A DNA stretch of 64,000 nucleotides from Thalassolituus alkanivorans (GCF_020447205.1 NZ_JAJAEL010000011.1:167132-231131), one strand, 5' to 3'; shown: positions 53,907-61,917, counted from the stretch's first letter. Numbers and translations are program-made. The notes: generated from the letters alone by a model not told the origin.

Positions 53907-54476
53907 TCAGGCTTTTTTGGTGTAAGCACTGATAATCACAATACGCGTACCGTTGACCCGACCTTCAATATGCTCCGGGTTATCAGTCAGGCCAATACCA
54001 CGCACCATGGTGCCGCGCTTGGCAGTAAAGTTGGCGCCTTTTACATCCAGGTCTTTGATCAGGGTAACGTTATCACCGGCCTGCAATACAGCACCGTTGC
54101 TGTCGCGGGTTGGCTCACGGTCATCATCGGCTGCTGCGGCACTGGTTTCTGCCCATTTGCGGGTGTCGTCTTCCATATACATCACGTCAAGCAGATCCTG
54201 CGCCCATGGCTCAGCCGACAGACGCTTCAGCATACGGTAAGCCAGCACCTGTACCGCAGGAACCTGGCTCCACATGCTGTCATTCAGGCAACGCCAGTGG
54301 TTAGCATCCGGCTCAGCCCCTTCAACCTGGGCTTTACAGGTCGCGCAGAGAACAACACCGCTGTCGACGGTCAGCTGGCTGTGTGGCGGCACCAGAAAAG
54401 GGGAAAGATCGTTGGCAGAAGTACACAGCTCACACTGATTAGCCGCGCGCTGCAGCAGACTTTGTTCGATGGACAT
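53907..54476 (-). CDS. PhnA-like zinc-ribbon domain protein
   Basis: A protein of about 189 residues. An N-terminal zinc ribbon (CELCTSANDL with a second pair LCATC, about residues 15-50) is followed by a helical part with a conserved ANHWRCLNDSMWSQVPAVQV and the C-terminal PhnA/YjdM domain (DSNGAVLQAGDNVTLIKDLD, VKGANFTAKRGTMVRGIGL). Despite the name it is not part of phosphonate uptake in most bacteria. The start at 54476 follows AAGGG; an open frame to 54542 has no similarity. Confidence 0.9.
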   Translation of the reverse strand: MSIEQSLLQRAANQCELCTSANDLSPFLVPPHSQLTVDSGVVLCATCKAQVEGAEPDANHWRCLNDSMWSQVPAVQVLAYRMLKRLSAEPWAQDLLDVMYMEDDTRKWAETSAAAADDDREPTRDSNGAVLQAGDNVTLIKDLDVKGANFTAKRGTMVRGIGLTDNPEHIEGRVNGTRIVIISAYTKKA

Positions 54477-54617
54477 AAGCATTACCCTTAAATTAAGGCG
54501 GGCTATTATGCACAAAAACACCCTTTTTGTCGCCTGTGTCAAAAACTGTAAAGCCCCATCAGGGCGTAATGCTGTTAACTTAAAGTTTTAAATCATTTTG
54601 AAACGCCCAATGCCTCA

Positions 54618-54758
54618 CAGGGGAACTTATCCCCTTGCCGGCGGGCCGACCCCAGCTTCGCGCTGTGCAGGCCTTTCTCCTCCATTCAGACCACCTCGGT
54701 CACGGCAACGCGGATAATGGGCCATCCATGGCCCTATCCGCTCGCTCTGCATCCCTGC
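54618..54758 (-). repeat. Dispersed intergenic repeat, copy 1 (minus orientation)
   Basis: On the minus strand this copy contains GCAGGGATGC, the palindrome-like GGCCATGGATGGCC (54720-54733) and, 55 bases on, AGCGCGAAGC followed by a GC-rich stretch ending CCCCTG. The outer 47 bases (54618-54664) are an exact reverse complement of 63289-63335. Reading frames that cross it are not credible genes. Confidence 0.85.
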
Positions 54759-54955
54759 AGAGACGCACCGGCTCGGTGTTCTTCATTCCGGCGTCCTGCA
54801 GGCGCATTCATTATTCCGCTCAGCGGCTTTTCAAAACGGACATTTTCAGCTGGAAGAAATGACGTTGCGGCTGAGATAAACCGCGCCTCTGGGCCCGCCG
54901 CCATGAACGATGATTTTTACGATCTGACTGGCATGGATGCCAGACAAGCGTATGT

Positions 54956-55062
54956 GGCCATGGATGGCCAATATACGCGTGGTCAGTAAAAAACGAGTGA
55001 ATAAGGATTACGGGCCAGAAAGCGCAAAGCAGGGGCCCGGGGAGAAGTTCCCCGGATTGGGG
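54956..55062 (+). repeat. Dispersed intergenic repeat, copy 2 (plus orientation)
   Basis: A diverged copy in the opposite orientation to copy 1: GGCCATGGATGGCC at 54956-54969, then AGCGCAAAGC at 55021-55030, and a GC-rich end with GAAGTTCCCC. With copy 1 it gives a roughly 440-base segment with inverted ends. No convincing gene lies between 54477 and 55174. Confidence 0.7.
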
Positions 55063-55174
55063 CGCAGGGGCTTGCCCCGCAAAGGCTGTTCAAATGCAGT
55101 CAGCGCTGGCTGGTTGCTTAATTGAACAGCATTACCGCGCGAGCGGGGTTTTGTTTGCATCCTTTAATCTGGAT

Positions 55175-56020
55175 TCAGTTCATCTGCAGAGCAGCAATAT
55201 CGGGGAAGCGTTCCTGCCAGCCGTCGATCAGGTCATGTTGGTCGATATCCCACGGATGGAAGCCATCCTGGAAGAACAGACGCATCGACTTCAGGTTGTC
55301 ACGCAGAATGCCTTTTTTACCCCAGAAGAATCTTGTCGCTTCAACCCACTCTCGCAGACTGGGAAAATGTCGGTCAGCTTTCAGCATCAGGAACTGATAG
55401 TACGCCAGACGAGAGAACAGGCCGATAATGGAAATAAACATCACGCGTTTGCGCAGTTTTTCGTTATTCACTTTCAGACGGTAAATATCGAAGGCCACCG
55501 CCTTGTGCTCGATTTCTTCCACCGCGTGCCAGATCAGCATCTGGCGGATGGTCGGATCAACGTCATCAAGAATTTCCGGATTTTTCAGCAGAAACTCGGC
55601 CATGGAGGCGGTGAAATGCTCCATCGCTACCGTGAGTGCCAGCTGACGGCCACGACCCAGCGTGCGCTTAAGCATGGCTACCCGTTTCTGTAGCCGGGCC
55701 GTAATTTCGTGCATCGGAAAGCCCATCTGGTCGATGGTATTGTTCAGCCCTTCATGGGAGTGGCCGTGGTGTGCTTCCTGACCGATAAAACCGCGGATCT
55801 GCGCCAGCAATACCGGGTCTTTGATTTCGTTCTGATAGTTACGCACCGAGTGAATAAAGAAGCGCTCGCCATCCGGGAACAGTGCCGACAGCGCATAAAA
55901 AAACGTGCTGACCAGCGAGTTATCTTTAAAGGTGTACTTACGCATCGGCGCGGCGGTATCGAACGCCATGCGCCGTGGTTTGATTTCTACCGACTGTGAT
56001 TTATTGTTGTGCTCAGTCAT
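55175..56020 (-). CDS. Metal-dependent hydrolase of the PF10118 family (ferritin-like)
   Basis: A 281-residue helical protein. Conserved motifs with likely metal ligands are IGQEAHHGHSHEGLN (about residue 86), MEHFTASMAEFLL and WHAVEEIEHKAVAFDIY, the E-x-x-H pattern of di-metal ferritin-like folds. The family is annotated as predicted metal-dependent hydrolase; neighbours in other genomes suggest lipid or fatty-acid metabolism but no reaction is proven. GGAG stands seven bases before the ATG. Transcribed divergently from the AraC regulator, its most likely controller. Confidence 0.88.
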   Translation of the reverse strand: MTEHNNKSQSVEIKPRRMAFDTAAPMRKYTFKDNSLVSTFFYALSALFPDGERFFIHSVRNYQNEIKDPVLLAQIRGFIGQEAHHGHSHEGLNNTIDQMGFPMHEITARLQKRVAMLKRTLGRGRQLALTVAMEHFTASMAEFLLKNPEILDDVDPTIRQMLIWHAVEEIEHKAVAFDIYRLKVNNEKLRKRVMFISIIGLFSRLAYYQFLMLKADRHFPSLREWVEATRFFWGKKGILRDNLKSMRLFFQDGFHPWDIDQHDLIDGWQERFPDIAALQMN

Positions 56021-56358
56021 GGTGTTACTCCAGAGATAGAACAGGGTCTGCCGGCAACCTGAGCCTTATAACGCGACGGATCGAGGGAGGCTGCAGACAG
56101 GTTATTGCTGTAACCGGGTACAGCGTCGTTGTCATTTAACATTAGCCGGATAAAAGTGCCGGATAACAGTGGCCAGATAAGACATCCTGACATGCTCAGC
56201 ACTATGACATACTCGGGCAACTGTCCCCCGGTGATAAGCTTGCAGTCTCCAGTGCAAAAAGCGCAAACGCAGTCGTCGGAGCAGATCCCCGACGGATACA
56301 GCAATACCGGCACAAAAAAGCAAAAACAATAACCGCAGAAACAGGCATAACATCAGGC
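56021..56358. promoter_or_regulatory. Divergent region with triple direct repeat, candidate AraC operator
   Basis: No gene is seen. Three direct copies of GCCGGATAA-like sequence lie at 56145-56153, 56158-56166 and 56172-56180 (the third is GCCAGATAA), 13-14 bases apart. Direct repeats are the usual form of AraC-type binding sites, and the position between the AraC gene and the hydrolase gene fits. Confidence 0.5.
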
Positions 56359-57375
56359 ATGAAGACCATCGGCACCGGCGCCTACAGCATCTCCTCCGAC
56401 TATCTGATTCTGCTGACCGAACTGGCGTTCGAGCGCGGCATATCGGCCGCCGATCTGTTGATTGATTCAGGCCTGCCAGAACAGATTCTGTTCCAGCCCG
56501 GCGTGCCCGTTGGCCATGAATCCTGCCTGAAGGTTATTGAACGCTTCTGCCGCCTGACCAATGACCTCGGTATCGCGCTGGAATACGGCAAGCGCATGAC
56601 CCTGTCCAAGCATGGCGCCCTGGGCTACGCCGCGCAGTACAGTGCCACCATGGGCGATGCGGCATTAAAGGTGATGCGCTATGTTGAAACCCGCGCCCAG
56701 ATTTTCGAAATCGCCCGCGCCAGCAGCGAACATCACCGCCACCTGACCATTACCCCGCGTTTTGATAATCCGGTTGCCGGCCCCTTTATTACCCTGGCCT
56801 TTCTCAGCAGCGTTGAAACCATCTGCCGCACTCTGGTCGGCAGCTATGGCCTGACGGCTGAAAGCTGCATCCGCATGGTCTGCCCGACCGATCTAGCACA
56901 GCAAAACACCCTGCCGCATTGCAGCGTAATCGGAGAACAGCGCGACAACAGCCTGACCTGGCCAGCCGATGCACTGGAACATCCACTGCCCTTTTTTAAC
57001 CCGGAGCTGGAAACCCTCGCCGAGCAGCAACTGCAGAACGCACTCACCAGCCTGACCCAGAGCGGCTCTGTCAGCGGCAAAGTACGGGAAATCCTCAACG
57101 ACCGGCTGCAGGATATGCCCACCGTTGAGCATGTGGCCTCCATGCTCTGCATGTCGGCCGCCACCCTTAACCGCAAACTCAAAGCCGACAGCAGTAGTTT
57201 TCAGCAGCTGAAAGACGATGTCCGCTACCGCCACGCCCAGCGTCTGCTGAAGCAGGAAGATCTGGCCATCGACCTGATCGCCGAGCAGCTGGGCTACAGC
57301 GACGCCAGTAACTTCGCCAAGGCCTTCAAAGCCTGGTCCGGCGTATCACCCTCGCAATACCGGCAAAGCGCCTGA
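56359..57375 (+). CDS. AraC family transcriptional regulator
   Basis: A 338-residue regulator. The N-terminal 200 residues match the arabinose-binding-type domain of the OruR/ArgR-like group (LSKHGALGYAAQYSATMGDA), and the C-terminal 100 residues form the AraC double helix-turn-helix (EHVASMLCMSAATLNRKLKA and IAEQLGYSDASNFAKAFKAW). Members of this group commonly control catabolic or lipid genes. The likely target is the divergent PF10118 hydrolase gene. The ligand is unknown. Confidence 0.92.
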   Translation: MKTIGTGAYSISSDYLILLTELAFERGISAADLLIDSGLPEQILFQPGVPVGHESCLKVIERFCRLTNDLGIALEYGKRMTLSKHGALGYAAQYSATMGDAALKVMRYVETRAQIFEIARASSEHHRHLTITPRFDNPVAGPFITLAFLSSVETICRTLVGSYGLTAESCIRMVCPTDLAQQNTLPHCSVIGEQRDNSLTWPADALEHPLPFFNPELETLAEQQLQNALTSLTQSGSVSGKVREILNDRLQDMPTVEHVASMLCMSAATLNRKLKADSSSFQQLKDDVRYRHAQRLLKQEDLAIDLIAEQLGYSDASNFAKAFKAWSGVSPSQYRQSA

Positions 57376-57507
57376 ATCCGGGCGGTTACAGCAACCGATA
57401 GCTAAAAAGAATTAAGATCCCCCTACCTATAAACTCTTTTAACTGGTCACATTCCCGGCTTTTCCGTATCTAAGGCCCCTTTCGCTCCGCAACGGCAGAT
57501 ACTCTCT

Positions 57508-59004
57508 ATGCGCAAATCTCATGGCCCGGCCAAAAATTCCGGCTCCACCTTCGGAAAAAGCAAACAACGCCCGGCCAAAAGCCAGAGTTCGCGCCCGCCG
57601 CAGAAACAACGCCAGAGCCGTGCCGCTTCAGGTTCAGCTAACGGCCGCCGCGGCAGCGGTGATGAAGCGCGTATTATCCAGCTCTGGTCACAATGGCAGT
57701 CACAGGCGGTAAAACCGCCGCTTGATCGCTGGCTGCGTGGCCAGCTGCGCGCACCGCGTCAGGCCGACAGCGCCGACAACAGCCGCGCCCTGAGCGAAGC
57801 CATGTTCAGCGCCCTGCGCTTTCAGCAACTGGCCTGTGCACTGGAAGATATGCTGAACGAACGCAACGGCGTCAGCGCCAGCCATGCCGCAGAGCACGAC
57901 TGGCAGAGCTGGGATGAGCAATGGCAACCCGCCGCCGCCGATACCATGCACCCCAGTGCGTTCTGGTACTGGATTCAGCTGCGCAGCCTGCAGCCCTGGA
58001 ATTTCGTGCGCATGGTGCGCCAGGACGAACAACGTGCCCACCTGTTTGCCAGCATTGAACATCAGGTAAAAGCCAAACCTTTATCCCCGCTTGCCCTGCT
58101 CTGGCACGGCGTGCGTCCGACCTTTCTGCCGCTGCTGCAACAGCGCGCCAAACGCAGCCAGTGGTCAGACAGCGACCTGCAGCGTTTCCTGCAAATGCAG
58201 AATGGCTTCCCGCCGCTGTGGTTACGCATCAACGACCTGCGCCTGAACGAATTACCGACCGACGCACGGGAGCTGAAAGCCCTGCAACTGCGCCTGCAGG
58301 AAGAAGGCGTCAGCGCCCAGCTGCGTGACGACCACCTCTGCGCCAGCGGTGGCCGCGGCGTGAACAGCAGCGAGCTGTACCGTAACGGCGTGATCGAAAT
58401 TCAGGATCTGGCCAGCCAGCAGATTGCCGCCGCACTCGATGCCCGCCCCGGCGATAAAATCTGGGATGCCTGCGCCGGTGCCGGCGGCAAAACCCTCGCT
58501 CTGGCAGCGAAGATGAACAACAAAGGCGCCGTAGTCGCCACCGACCTGCATCAGCACAAACTGGATGAATTAAAACGCCGCGCCAGCCGCGCCGGTGCGC
58601 GTAATGTGCGGACTTTTTTGTGGGATGCCACTGCACCACTGCGCCTGCCACAGGAAATTGCCCGCCAGCAGGGCTTCGACAAAGTTTTGGTCGATGCTCC
58701 CTGCAGCTCCGCCGGTACCTGGCGCCGCAATCCCGATGCACGCTGGCGCTTTAACAGCGCCGACAGCAGCGAACTGCAACAGATTCAGCGCAATATTCTG
58801 ACCCAGGCCGCACCGGCCGTGCGCCCCGACGGCATACTGGTGTACGCCACCTGCAGCTGGCAGGTAAGCGAAAATGAAGACATCGTCAGCGCCTTCCTGC
58901 AGGCCAACCCGGCCTTCAGCCTGCAAAGCCAGCAAATGTTAGGTGCACCGGAAGATGACTGCGACTGTATGTTTGTAGCGGTGATGAAGAAGGCAGGCAG
59001 CTGA
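57508..59004 (+). CDS. RsmB/NOP family RNA (cytosine-C5)-methyltransferase
   Basis: A 498-residue protein with an unusual basic, low-complexity N-terminus (residues 1-55, rich in Lys, Arg, Ser and Gln, probably RNA-binding) and a C-terminal methyltransferase domain. SAM motif I is DACAGAGGKTLALA; the two catalytic cysteines of m5C enzymes are in VDAPCSSAGTWRRNPDARW and TCSW. It lacks a recognisable NusB-like domain of RsmB itself, so the target RNA may differ from 16S position 967. Followed by the integron-like array. Confidence 0.9.
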   Translation: MRKSHGPAKNSGSTFGKSKQRPAKSQSSRPPQKQRQSRAASGSANGRRGSGDEARIIQLWSQWQSQAVKPPLDRWLRGQLRAPRQADSADNSRALSEAMFSALRFQQLACALEDMLNERNGVSASHAAEHDWQSWDEQWQPAAADTMHPSAFWYWIQLRSLQPWNFVRMVRQDEQRAHLFASIEHQVKAKPLSPLALLWHGVRPTFLPLLQQRAKRSQWSDSDLQRFLQMQNGFPPLWLRINDLRLNELPTDARELKALQLRLQEEGVSAQLRDDHLCASGGRGVNSSELYRNGVIEIQDLASQQIAAALDARPGDKIWDACAGAGGKTLALAAKMNNKGAVVATDLHQHKLDELKRRASRAGARNVRTFLWDATAPLRLPQEIARQQGFDKVLVDAPCSSAGTWRRNPDARWRFNSADSSELQQIQRNILTQAAPAVRPDGILVYATCSWQVSENEDIVSAFLQANPAFSLQSQQMLGAPEDDCDCMFVAVMKKAGS

Positions 59005-59099
59005 GCGGTTTTATAGCCGGAGTGACAGAGTGTCACTCCGGGCTGCAGCTTAATTGGTTAGTGTTTTAAGCTGTAATGTTGTAGCGATTGGGGCAGAGG

Positions 59100-59177
59100 G
59101 CTTAATGCCGCCAGCAGTGGCCGAGCATAGCGAGGTCCAGCGCACGTAGTGCGCGTAGCTGCCAGTCCTTGTTCATT
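59100..59177 (-). repeat. Degenerate terminal attC-like site
   Basis: On the minus strand AATGAACAAGG begins and GGCATTAAGC ends the site, 78 bases long. The right end differs from GGCGTTAAGC by one base, G to A in the GTT crossover triplet. The stop of the SUKH gene lies inside the left end, as at other sites of this array. A decayed end site is likely. Confidence 0.55.
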
Positions 59178-59493
59178 GCTGCATGTAGCCTTTAAATTCT
59201 TGCAGACTATTAGCAATTTTAATTGCCGTATCTGGTGACAGGCCAATACACGGCATGTAAAACACCTCTTCGGATTCGTTTACTACCAAGAACTCACCGC
59301 CACCGTTGCCGCCAAATGTTAAGAAGCCAGGAGCATATTCGGTTATCTGATAATCACGATTAAATTCTTCCAGTTCTTCCGGCCGCCACAAGATATACCA
59401 TTCTGGTTCTATTGCGAGCTCACCTTCGAGGTAGCCTTCTTCTAACCAACACTTCAGAACTTGTTTGATAGCTTCGATATTCATGATTGCCAT
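59173..59493 (-). CDS. SMI1/KNR4 (SUKH) family protein, cassette gene
   Basis: A 106-residue protein resembling the SUKH superfamily: FNRDYQITEYAPGFLTFGGN, the GNGGGEFLVV glycine turn and MPCIGLSPDTAIKIANSLQE at the C-terminus. SUKH proteins are frequent immunity proteins against nuclease and deaminase toxins, often carried without their toxin. It begins inside the end of attC A (GTTAAATGG contains the start), with no Shine-Dalgarno sequence, which is usual for cassettes. Last cassette of the array in reading order. Confidence 0.75.
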   Translation of the reverse strand: MAIMNIEAIKQVLKCWLEEGYLEGELAIEPEWYILWRPEELEEFNRDYQITEYAPGFLTFGGNGGGEFLVVNESEEVFYMPCIGLSPDTAIKIANSLQEFKGYMQQ

Positions 59494-59563
59494 TTAACGC
59501 CGCGCTCTGCGGCAAATTTGTAGCGCAGCGGAAAATTTGTCCGACAGCAGCGCTTTGTTATGC
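59492..59563 (-). repeat. attC-like recombination site A
   Basis: On the minus strand GCATAACAAAGCGC at the left and GCGGCGTTAAAT at the right, 72 bases, with imperfect inverted symmetry between. GTTAAAT fits the GTTRRRY core exactly. Confidence 0.8.
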
Positions 59564-59689
59564 TTAGAACTCAAGTTTTTTACCCATGGCGGGTAATATT
59601 ACACCCACCAACCGCCTCGAAAAGCCCTTATTTTCGTAGAAACACTTTAGTTTTAGCAGACATAGCAGCATATAAATATATCGTATCTC

Positions 59690-59706
59690 TTGGCACGATT
59701 CCTGCG
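59690..59706 (+). promoter_or_regulatory. Sigma-54 promoter of the inverted cassette gene
   Basis: TTGGCACG-ATTC-CTGCG has GG and GC exactly ten bases apart and matches the consensus YTGGCACGRNNNTTGCW at nearly all fixed positions. It lies about 46 bases before the ATG of the downstream gene, which has GAGGA as ribosome binding site. Confidence 0.72.
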
Positions 59707-59752
59707 AAAAGCTAGAGAGTTCATTTAATTTTAACTATTTGAGGATTACCCC

Positions 59753-60184
59753 ATGCGAGATGTTTTTGATTCCACGAAACGAAGAGCGACGTCTGCGGCA
59801 CAACATAACACTACTACAGCAAACCCTCACACTCTAGAGACAACGCAGAGAGCTATTAGGGATCGAGATCAAAATGTTGGTGGAAACAATCCGCACCGTC
59901 AATCTGTTGCGGCAGAACAACGAGCTGCTGTTTCGGGCGCGCAGTTCGAAGCACGGGTAGCTGCTTCTGCAGCTGTCGTCAATGCTGGCGGAACATTTGA
60001 TGCTGGCCATCAGACAGCAATATTACAAGCCAAAACTGCAATGAAAAATGAATTCGAAGCGTCACTTAGCGAGCTTCGTAAAACAGCCCCACCCTTTATG
60101 CAAGACCAAATGAGAAATACCAGGTTGCAACGAGTAGGACGAGCAACGATGCCAGAAAGAGGTAGCATTGAGGATATAGACTGA
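59753..60184 (+). CDS. Cassette gene in reverse orientation, unknown polar protein
   Basis: A 143-residue protein not recognised. It is rich in Ala, Arg, Gln, Asn and Thr and poor in hydrophobic residues. The N-terminal half (residues 1-50) looks disordered; the second half (FEARVAASAAVVNAGGTFDA, LQAKTAMKNEFEASLSELRK) is probably helical. There are no cysteines and no signal peptide. Unlike every other cassette gene it is on the plus strand, opposite to the attC direction, and has its own sigma-54 promoter and ribosome binding site GAGGA at seven bases. The cassette is therefore self-sufficient for expression. Confidence 0.7.
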   Translation: MRDVFDSTKRRATSAAQHNTTTANPHTLETTQRAIRDRDQNVGGNNPHRQSVAAEQRAAVSGAQFEARVAASAAVVNAGGTFDAGHQTAILQAKTAMKNEFEASLSELRKTAPPFMQDQMRNTRLQRVGRATMPERGSIEDID

Positions 60185-60194
60185 TATATTTACT

Positions 60195-60275
60195 GCATAA
60201 CGTCGCAATAAAAGGCGAGCGTAAGCGAGTCCAGCCCACGCTTTTTGTGGGCGATTTTTCATTGCCTTGTTATGC
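60195..60275 (-). repeat. attC-like recombination site B
   Basis: On the minus strand GCATAACAAGGC at the left and GCGACGTTATGC at the right, 81 bases; an inner hairpin GCCCAC/GTGGGC is visible. Outer heptamers GCATAAC/GTTATGC are exactly complementary. Confidence 0.82.
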
Positions 60276-60286
60276 ATTAGCACGGC

Positions 60287-60445
60287 TCTGAGCTATAGAC
60301 TTTGCCCTCTTTGGTGCTTACACCAAAGTTGCAACTATATGTTTTATCTTTTCTAAAGTCACACTCGAACACATCCTGACTCTTTGTCATTGTTCCGTCA
60401 TTTATACATTCGTTGTATCCGGGTTCAGATTTCATTTTTTATATA
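60287..60445 (-). CDS. Small Cys-containing cassette protein
   Basis: A 52-residue frame from an ATG at about 60445 to the TAA just before attC B. The product starts MKSEPGYNECINDGTM and ends VSTKEGKVYSSEPC, with four cysteines. An in-frame stop lies just upstream of the ATG, so it is not a simple continuation of the upstream small frame. AAGGA stands 11 bases before the start, a weak site. It may be a small secreted or regulatory protein, or the remnant of a larger gene. Confidence 0.4.
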
Positions 60446-60507
60446 TTCCTTCAGCAGCATCGCCAGTAACAAAAAACGATATTCCTTATATATCATGTTT
60501 TTCACTT

Positions 60508-60621
60508 TCAGGAAGATGCCCCAAAAAAAACAAACAGATGTCCATCGATGGAATGCAGGACCAGATTTTTCACTTGAATCGCAGAAGAAAATAAGAAAAT
60601 TATTAGAAGGATAGTTTTCAT
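60508..60621 (-). CDS. Small signal-peptide-like cassette frame
   Basis: A 37-residue frame beginning just after attC C (MKTILLIIFLFSSAIQVKNL), with a hydrophobic signal-like start. It passes a run of eight T and ends soon after. Together with the following 52-residue frame it fills the cassette between sites B and C. It may be a leader or a pseudogenised start. Confidence 0.4.
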   Translation of the reverse strand: MKTILLIIFLFSSAIQVKNLVLHSIDGHLFVFFGASS

Positions 60622-60629
60622 AGCTTTAT

Positions 60630-60739
60630 GCACAACGCCTTTGTAATAGGCATTTTTGTGTAGTGTAGTTTGCGGTAAAGTGCGAAGCCACCGAAAAACT
60701 AAGCGAAGCAAAAAAAGCATATTGACAAAATTGTTATGA
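60630..60739 (-). repeat. attC-like recombination site C
   Basis: On the minus strand TCATAACAATTT at the left and AAGGCGTTGTGC at the right, 110 bases, with inverted symmetry in the arms. The stop of the upstream membrane-protein gene is four bases before it. Confidence 0.72.
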
Positions 60740-60740
60740 A

Positions 60741-61073
60741 TTAGCATTCACCGGCTCGCTGTGACATACATAGGCCTTGATTGGGCTGCCAAAGCCCCCT
60801 GGGCATATTGGAAACTCCAACTCCATTATCAATAGGTTTTATGGTAATACCGTTAAGTAAACAAAATGTTAAAATTGACGCACCAAACAAAGCAAAGAAA
60901 ACTCCTGGAGCAACATCCCTCAGGTTTAACTCCTGATGCTCCCCCGTTTTGATGCTGAGTTCTCCCTGCTTAGTTTGAACGACAAAAAATAATCGATAAC
61001 CTAAATAAATGCAGAGAATTCCACCTAAAACAATAAGAATTCTGTAAATCATAAAAAGGTGTACATGGTCCAT
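60741..61073 (-). CDS. Two-helix membrane protein, cassette gene
   Basis: A 110-residue protein with two membrane segments (YRILIVLGGILCIYLGYRLF, about residues 9-28, and VFFALFGASILTFCLLNG, about 58-75) and a cysteine near the end (AGEC). Not recognised. The ATG at 61073 has GGAGAAT before it; the longer frame to 61139 runs into attC D. In cassette arrays such small membrane proteins are common and mostly of unknown function. Confidence 0.68.
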   Translation of the reverse strand: MDHVHLFMIYRILIVLGGILCIYLGYRLFFVVQTKQGELSIKTGEHQELNLRDVAPGVFFALFGASILTFCLLNGITIKPIDNGVGVSNMPRGLWQPNQGLCMSQRAGEC

Positions 61074-61089
61074 CTTATTCTCCAGTTGC

Positions 61090-61189
61090 CCTAACGCCTC
61101 AAACACCGGCTTGGTGAAGTTGGCGGCTTTTTTGCGCAAGCGAAAAAGGTGACAGCTTTACCAAGTCCGCGTACTTTGACTTGTTAGGC
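61090..61189 (-). repeat. attC-like recombination site D
   Basis: On the minus strand GCCTAACAAGTC at the left (a perfect RYYYAAC core) and GAGGCGTTAGGG at the right, 100 bases. The stop codon TAA of the upstream gene lies inside GCCTAAC. Confidence 0.85.
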
Positions 61190-61606
61190 CGTGACTTTCG
61201 CACTGGCACTCTCCGCCTGGACAGCTAAAACTGCACCAGACATAAAATCTATTGCTGTAAGCCAGTGAGGCTCAGCCGTTTGACTTGGCTCGAGCATAAT
61301 GACACCTTCAGCCCAATCTTCATCTACCCAGTAGCCAAGCGAGTTAATACAGTCATCTTCGGTAAAGGGCATTTCTGAATCCCGAGGCATGAAACGGAAC
61401 TCACTTACTTCTTTGAACTCAATGACCAATGCCTTTGGAGTGTCTGAGCTGACCCAATCTCCATTTGAGCGTTGCCAATTTAATACTAACCTTCGGTGCT
61501 CAACAGAATAATCCAGATTCGTGAAATCGAAGTTATTATGCAAATCAAGTTCGTACCCTTCCAGCACAAGATATATTCCATCAACGATTTTAAAGTTTCG
61601 ATTCAT
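61184..61606 (-). CDS. Unknown cassette protein
   Basis: A 140-residue protein starting MNRNFKIVDGIYLVLEGYEL. It looks like a beta-rich soluble domain (VLNWQRSNGDWVSSDTPKAL, GYWVDEDWAEGVIMLEP) without signal peptide, membrane segment or known motif. Cassettes of this kind occur in marine bacteria but no function is known to me. Its stop is embedded in attC D and its start lies 14 bases from attC E, a normal cassette layout. Confidence 0.7.
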   Translation of the reverse strand: MNRNFKIVDGIYLVLEGYELDLHNNFDFTNLDYSVEHRRLVLNWQRSNGDWVSSDTPKALVIEFKEVSEFRFMPRDSEMPFTEDDCINSLGYWVDEDWAEGVIMLEPSQTAEPHWLTAIDFMSGAVLAVQAESASAKVTA

Positions 61607-61619
61607 AGATTACTCGTAG

Positions 61620-61686
61620 GCCTAACGTTTGTGGCACAGGCGAGGAACGAATCCCGTGCCCGCACTTGCTACATTGCGGGTTCTAC
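61620..61686 (-). repeat. attC-like recombination site E
   Basis: On the minus strand GTAGAACCCGCAATG at the left and CAAACGTTAGGC at the right, 67 bases. The right core GTTAGGC is a perfect GTTRRRY; the left is degenerate and contains the stop of the upstream gene. Confidence 0.7.
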
Positions 61687-61904
61687 TCATCGCGAAGCCT
61701 ATTTCTAGCGGCCTCTATAATTCGAAGCCAATTCTTGTCGAAGGGTTCAGCTAGTTGCTTCTCAAAGACACAAGTTAGATTCCAAAGGGCTCTTTCCTCT
61801 GCTTGGTCCTGAATAGAAAGCTTATCTTCATTTGAAAATCTAGAAAGGAAATCAAACAATACTAGAGCTTCATCCTTGGTAACTTTAAGAGTAACTTCGT
61901 CCAT
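61683..61904 (-). CDS. Small acidic cassette protein
   Basis: A 73-residue soluble protein (MDEVTLKVTKDEALVLFDFL, then QAEERALWNLTCVFEKQLAE). The pattern resembles small conserved proteins of unknown function found in many bacteria, with a helical body and one Cys. The ATG at 61904 follows AAGGA closely; the frame is open to 61919. Position between attC E and attC F marks it as a cassette. Confidence 0.65.
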   Translation of the reverse strand: MDEVTLKVTKDEALVLFDFLSRFSNEDKLSIQDQAEERALWNLTCVFEKQLAEPFDKNWLRIIEAARNRLRDE

Positions 61905-61917
61905 ACATCCTTCATGC

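Noticed and set aside
54635..54862. Reading frame starting MPAGRPQLRA, with a similar frame at 63037-63318
   Set aside because: Both frames lie across copies of the dispersed repeat and share only the repeat-encoded start. They have no coding signals and no ribosome binding site.
54477..55174. Insertion sequence between the inverted repeat copies
   Set aside because: No transposase-like frame and no target-site duplication; the inverted copies are diverged members of a dispersed repeat.
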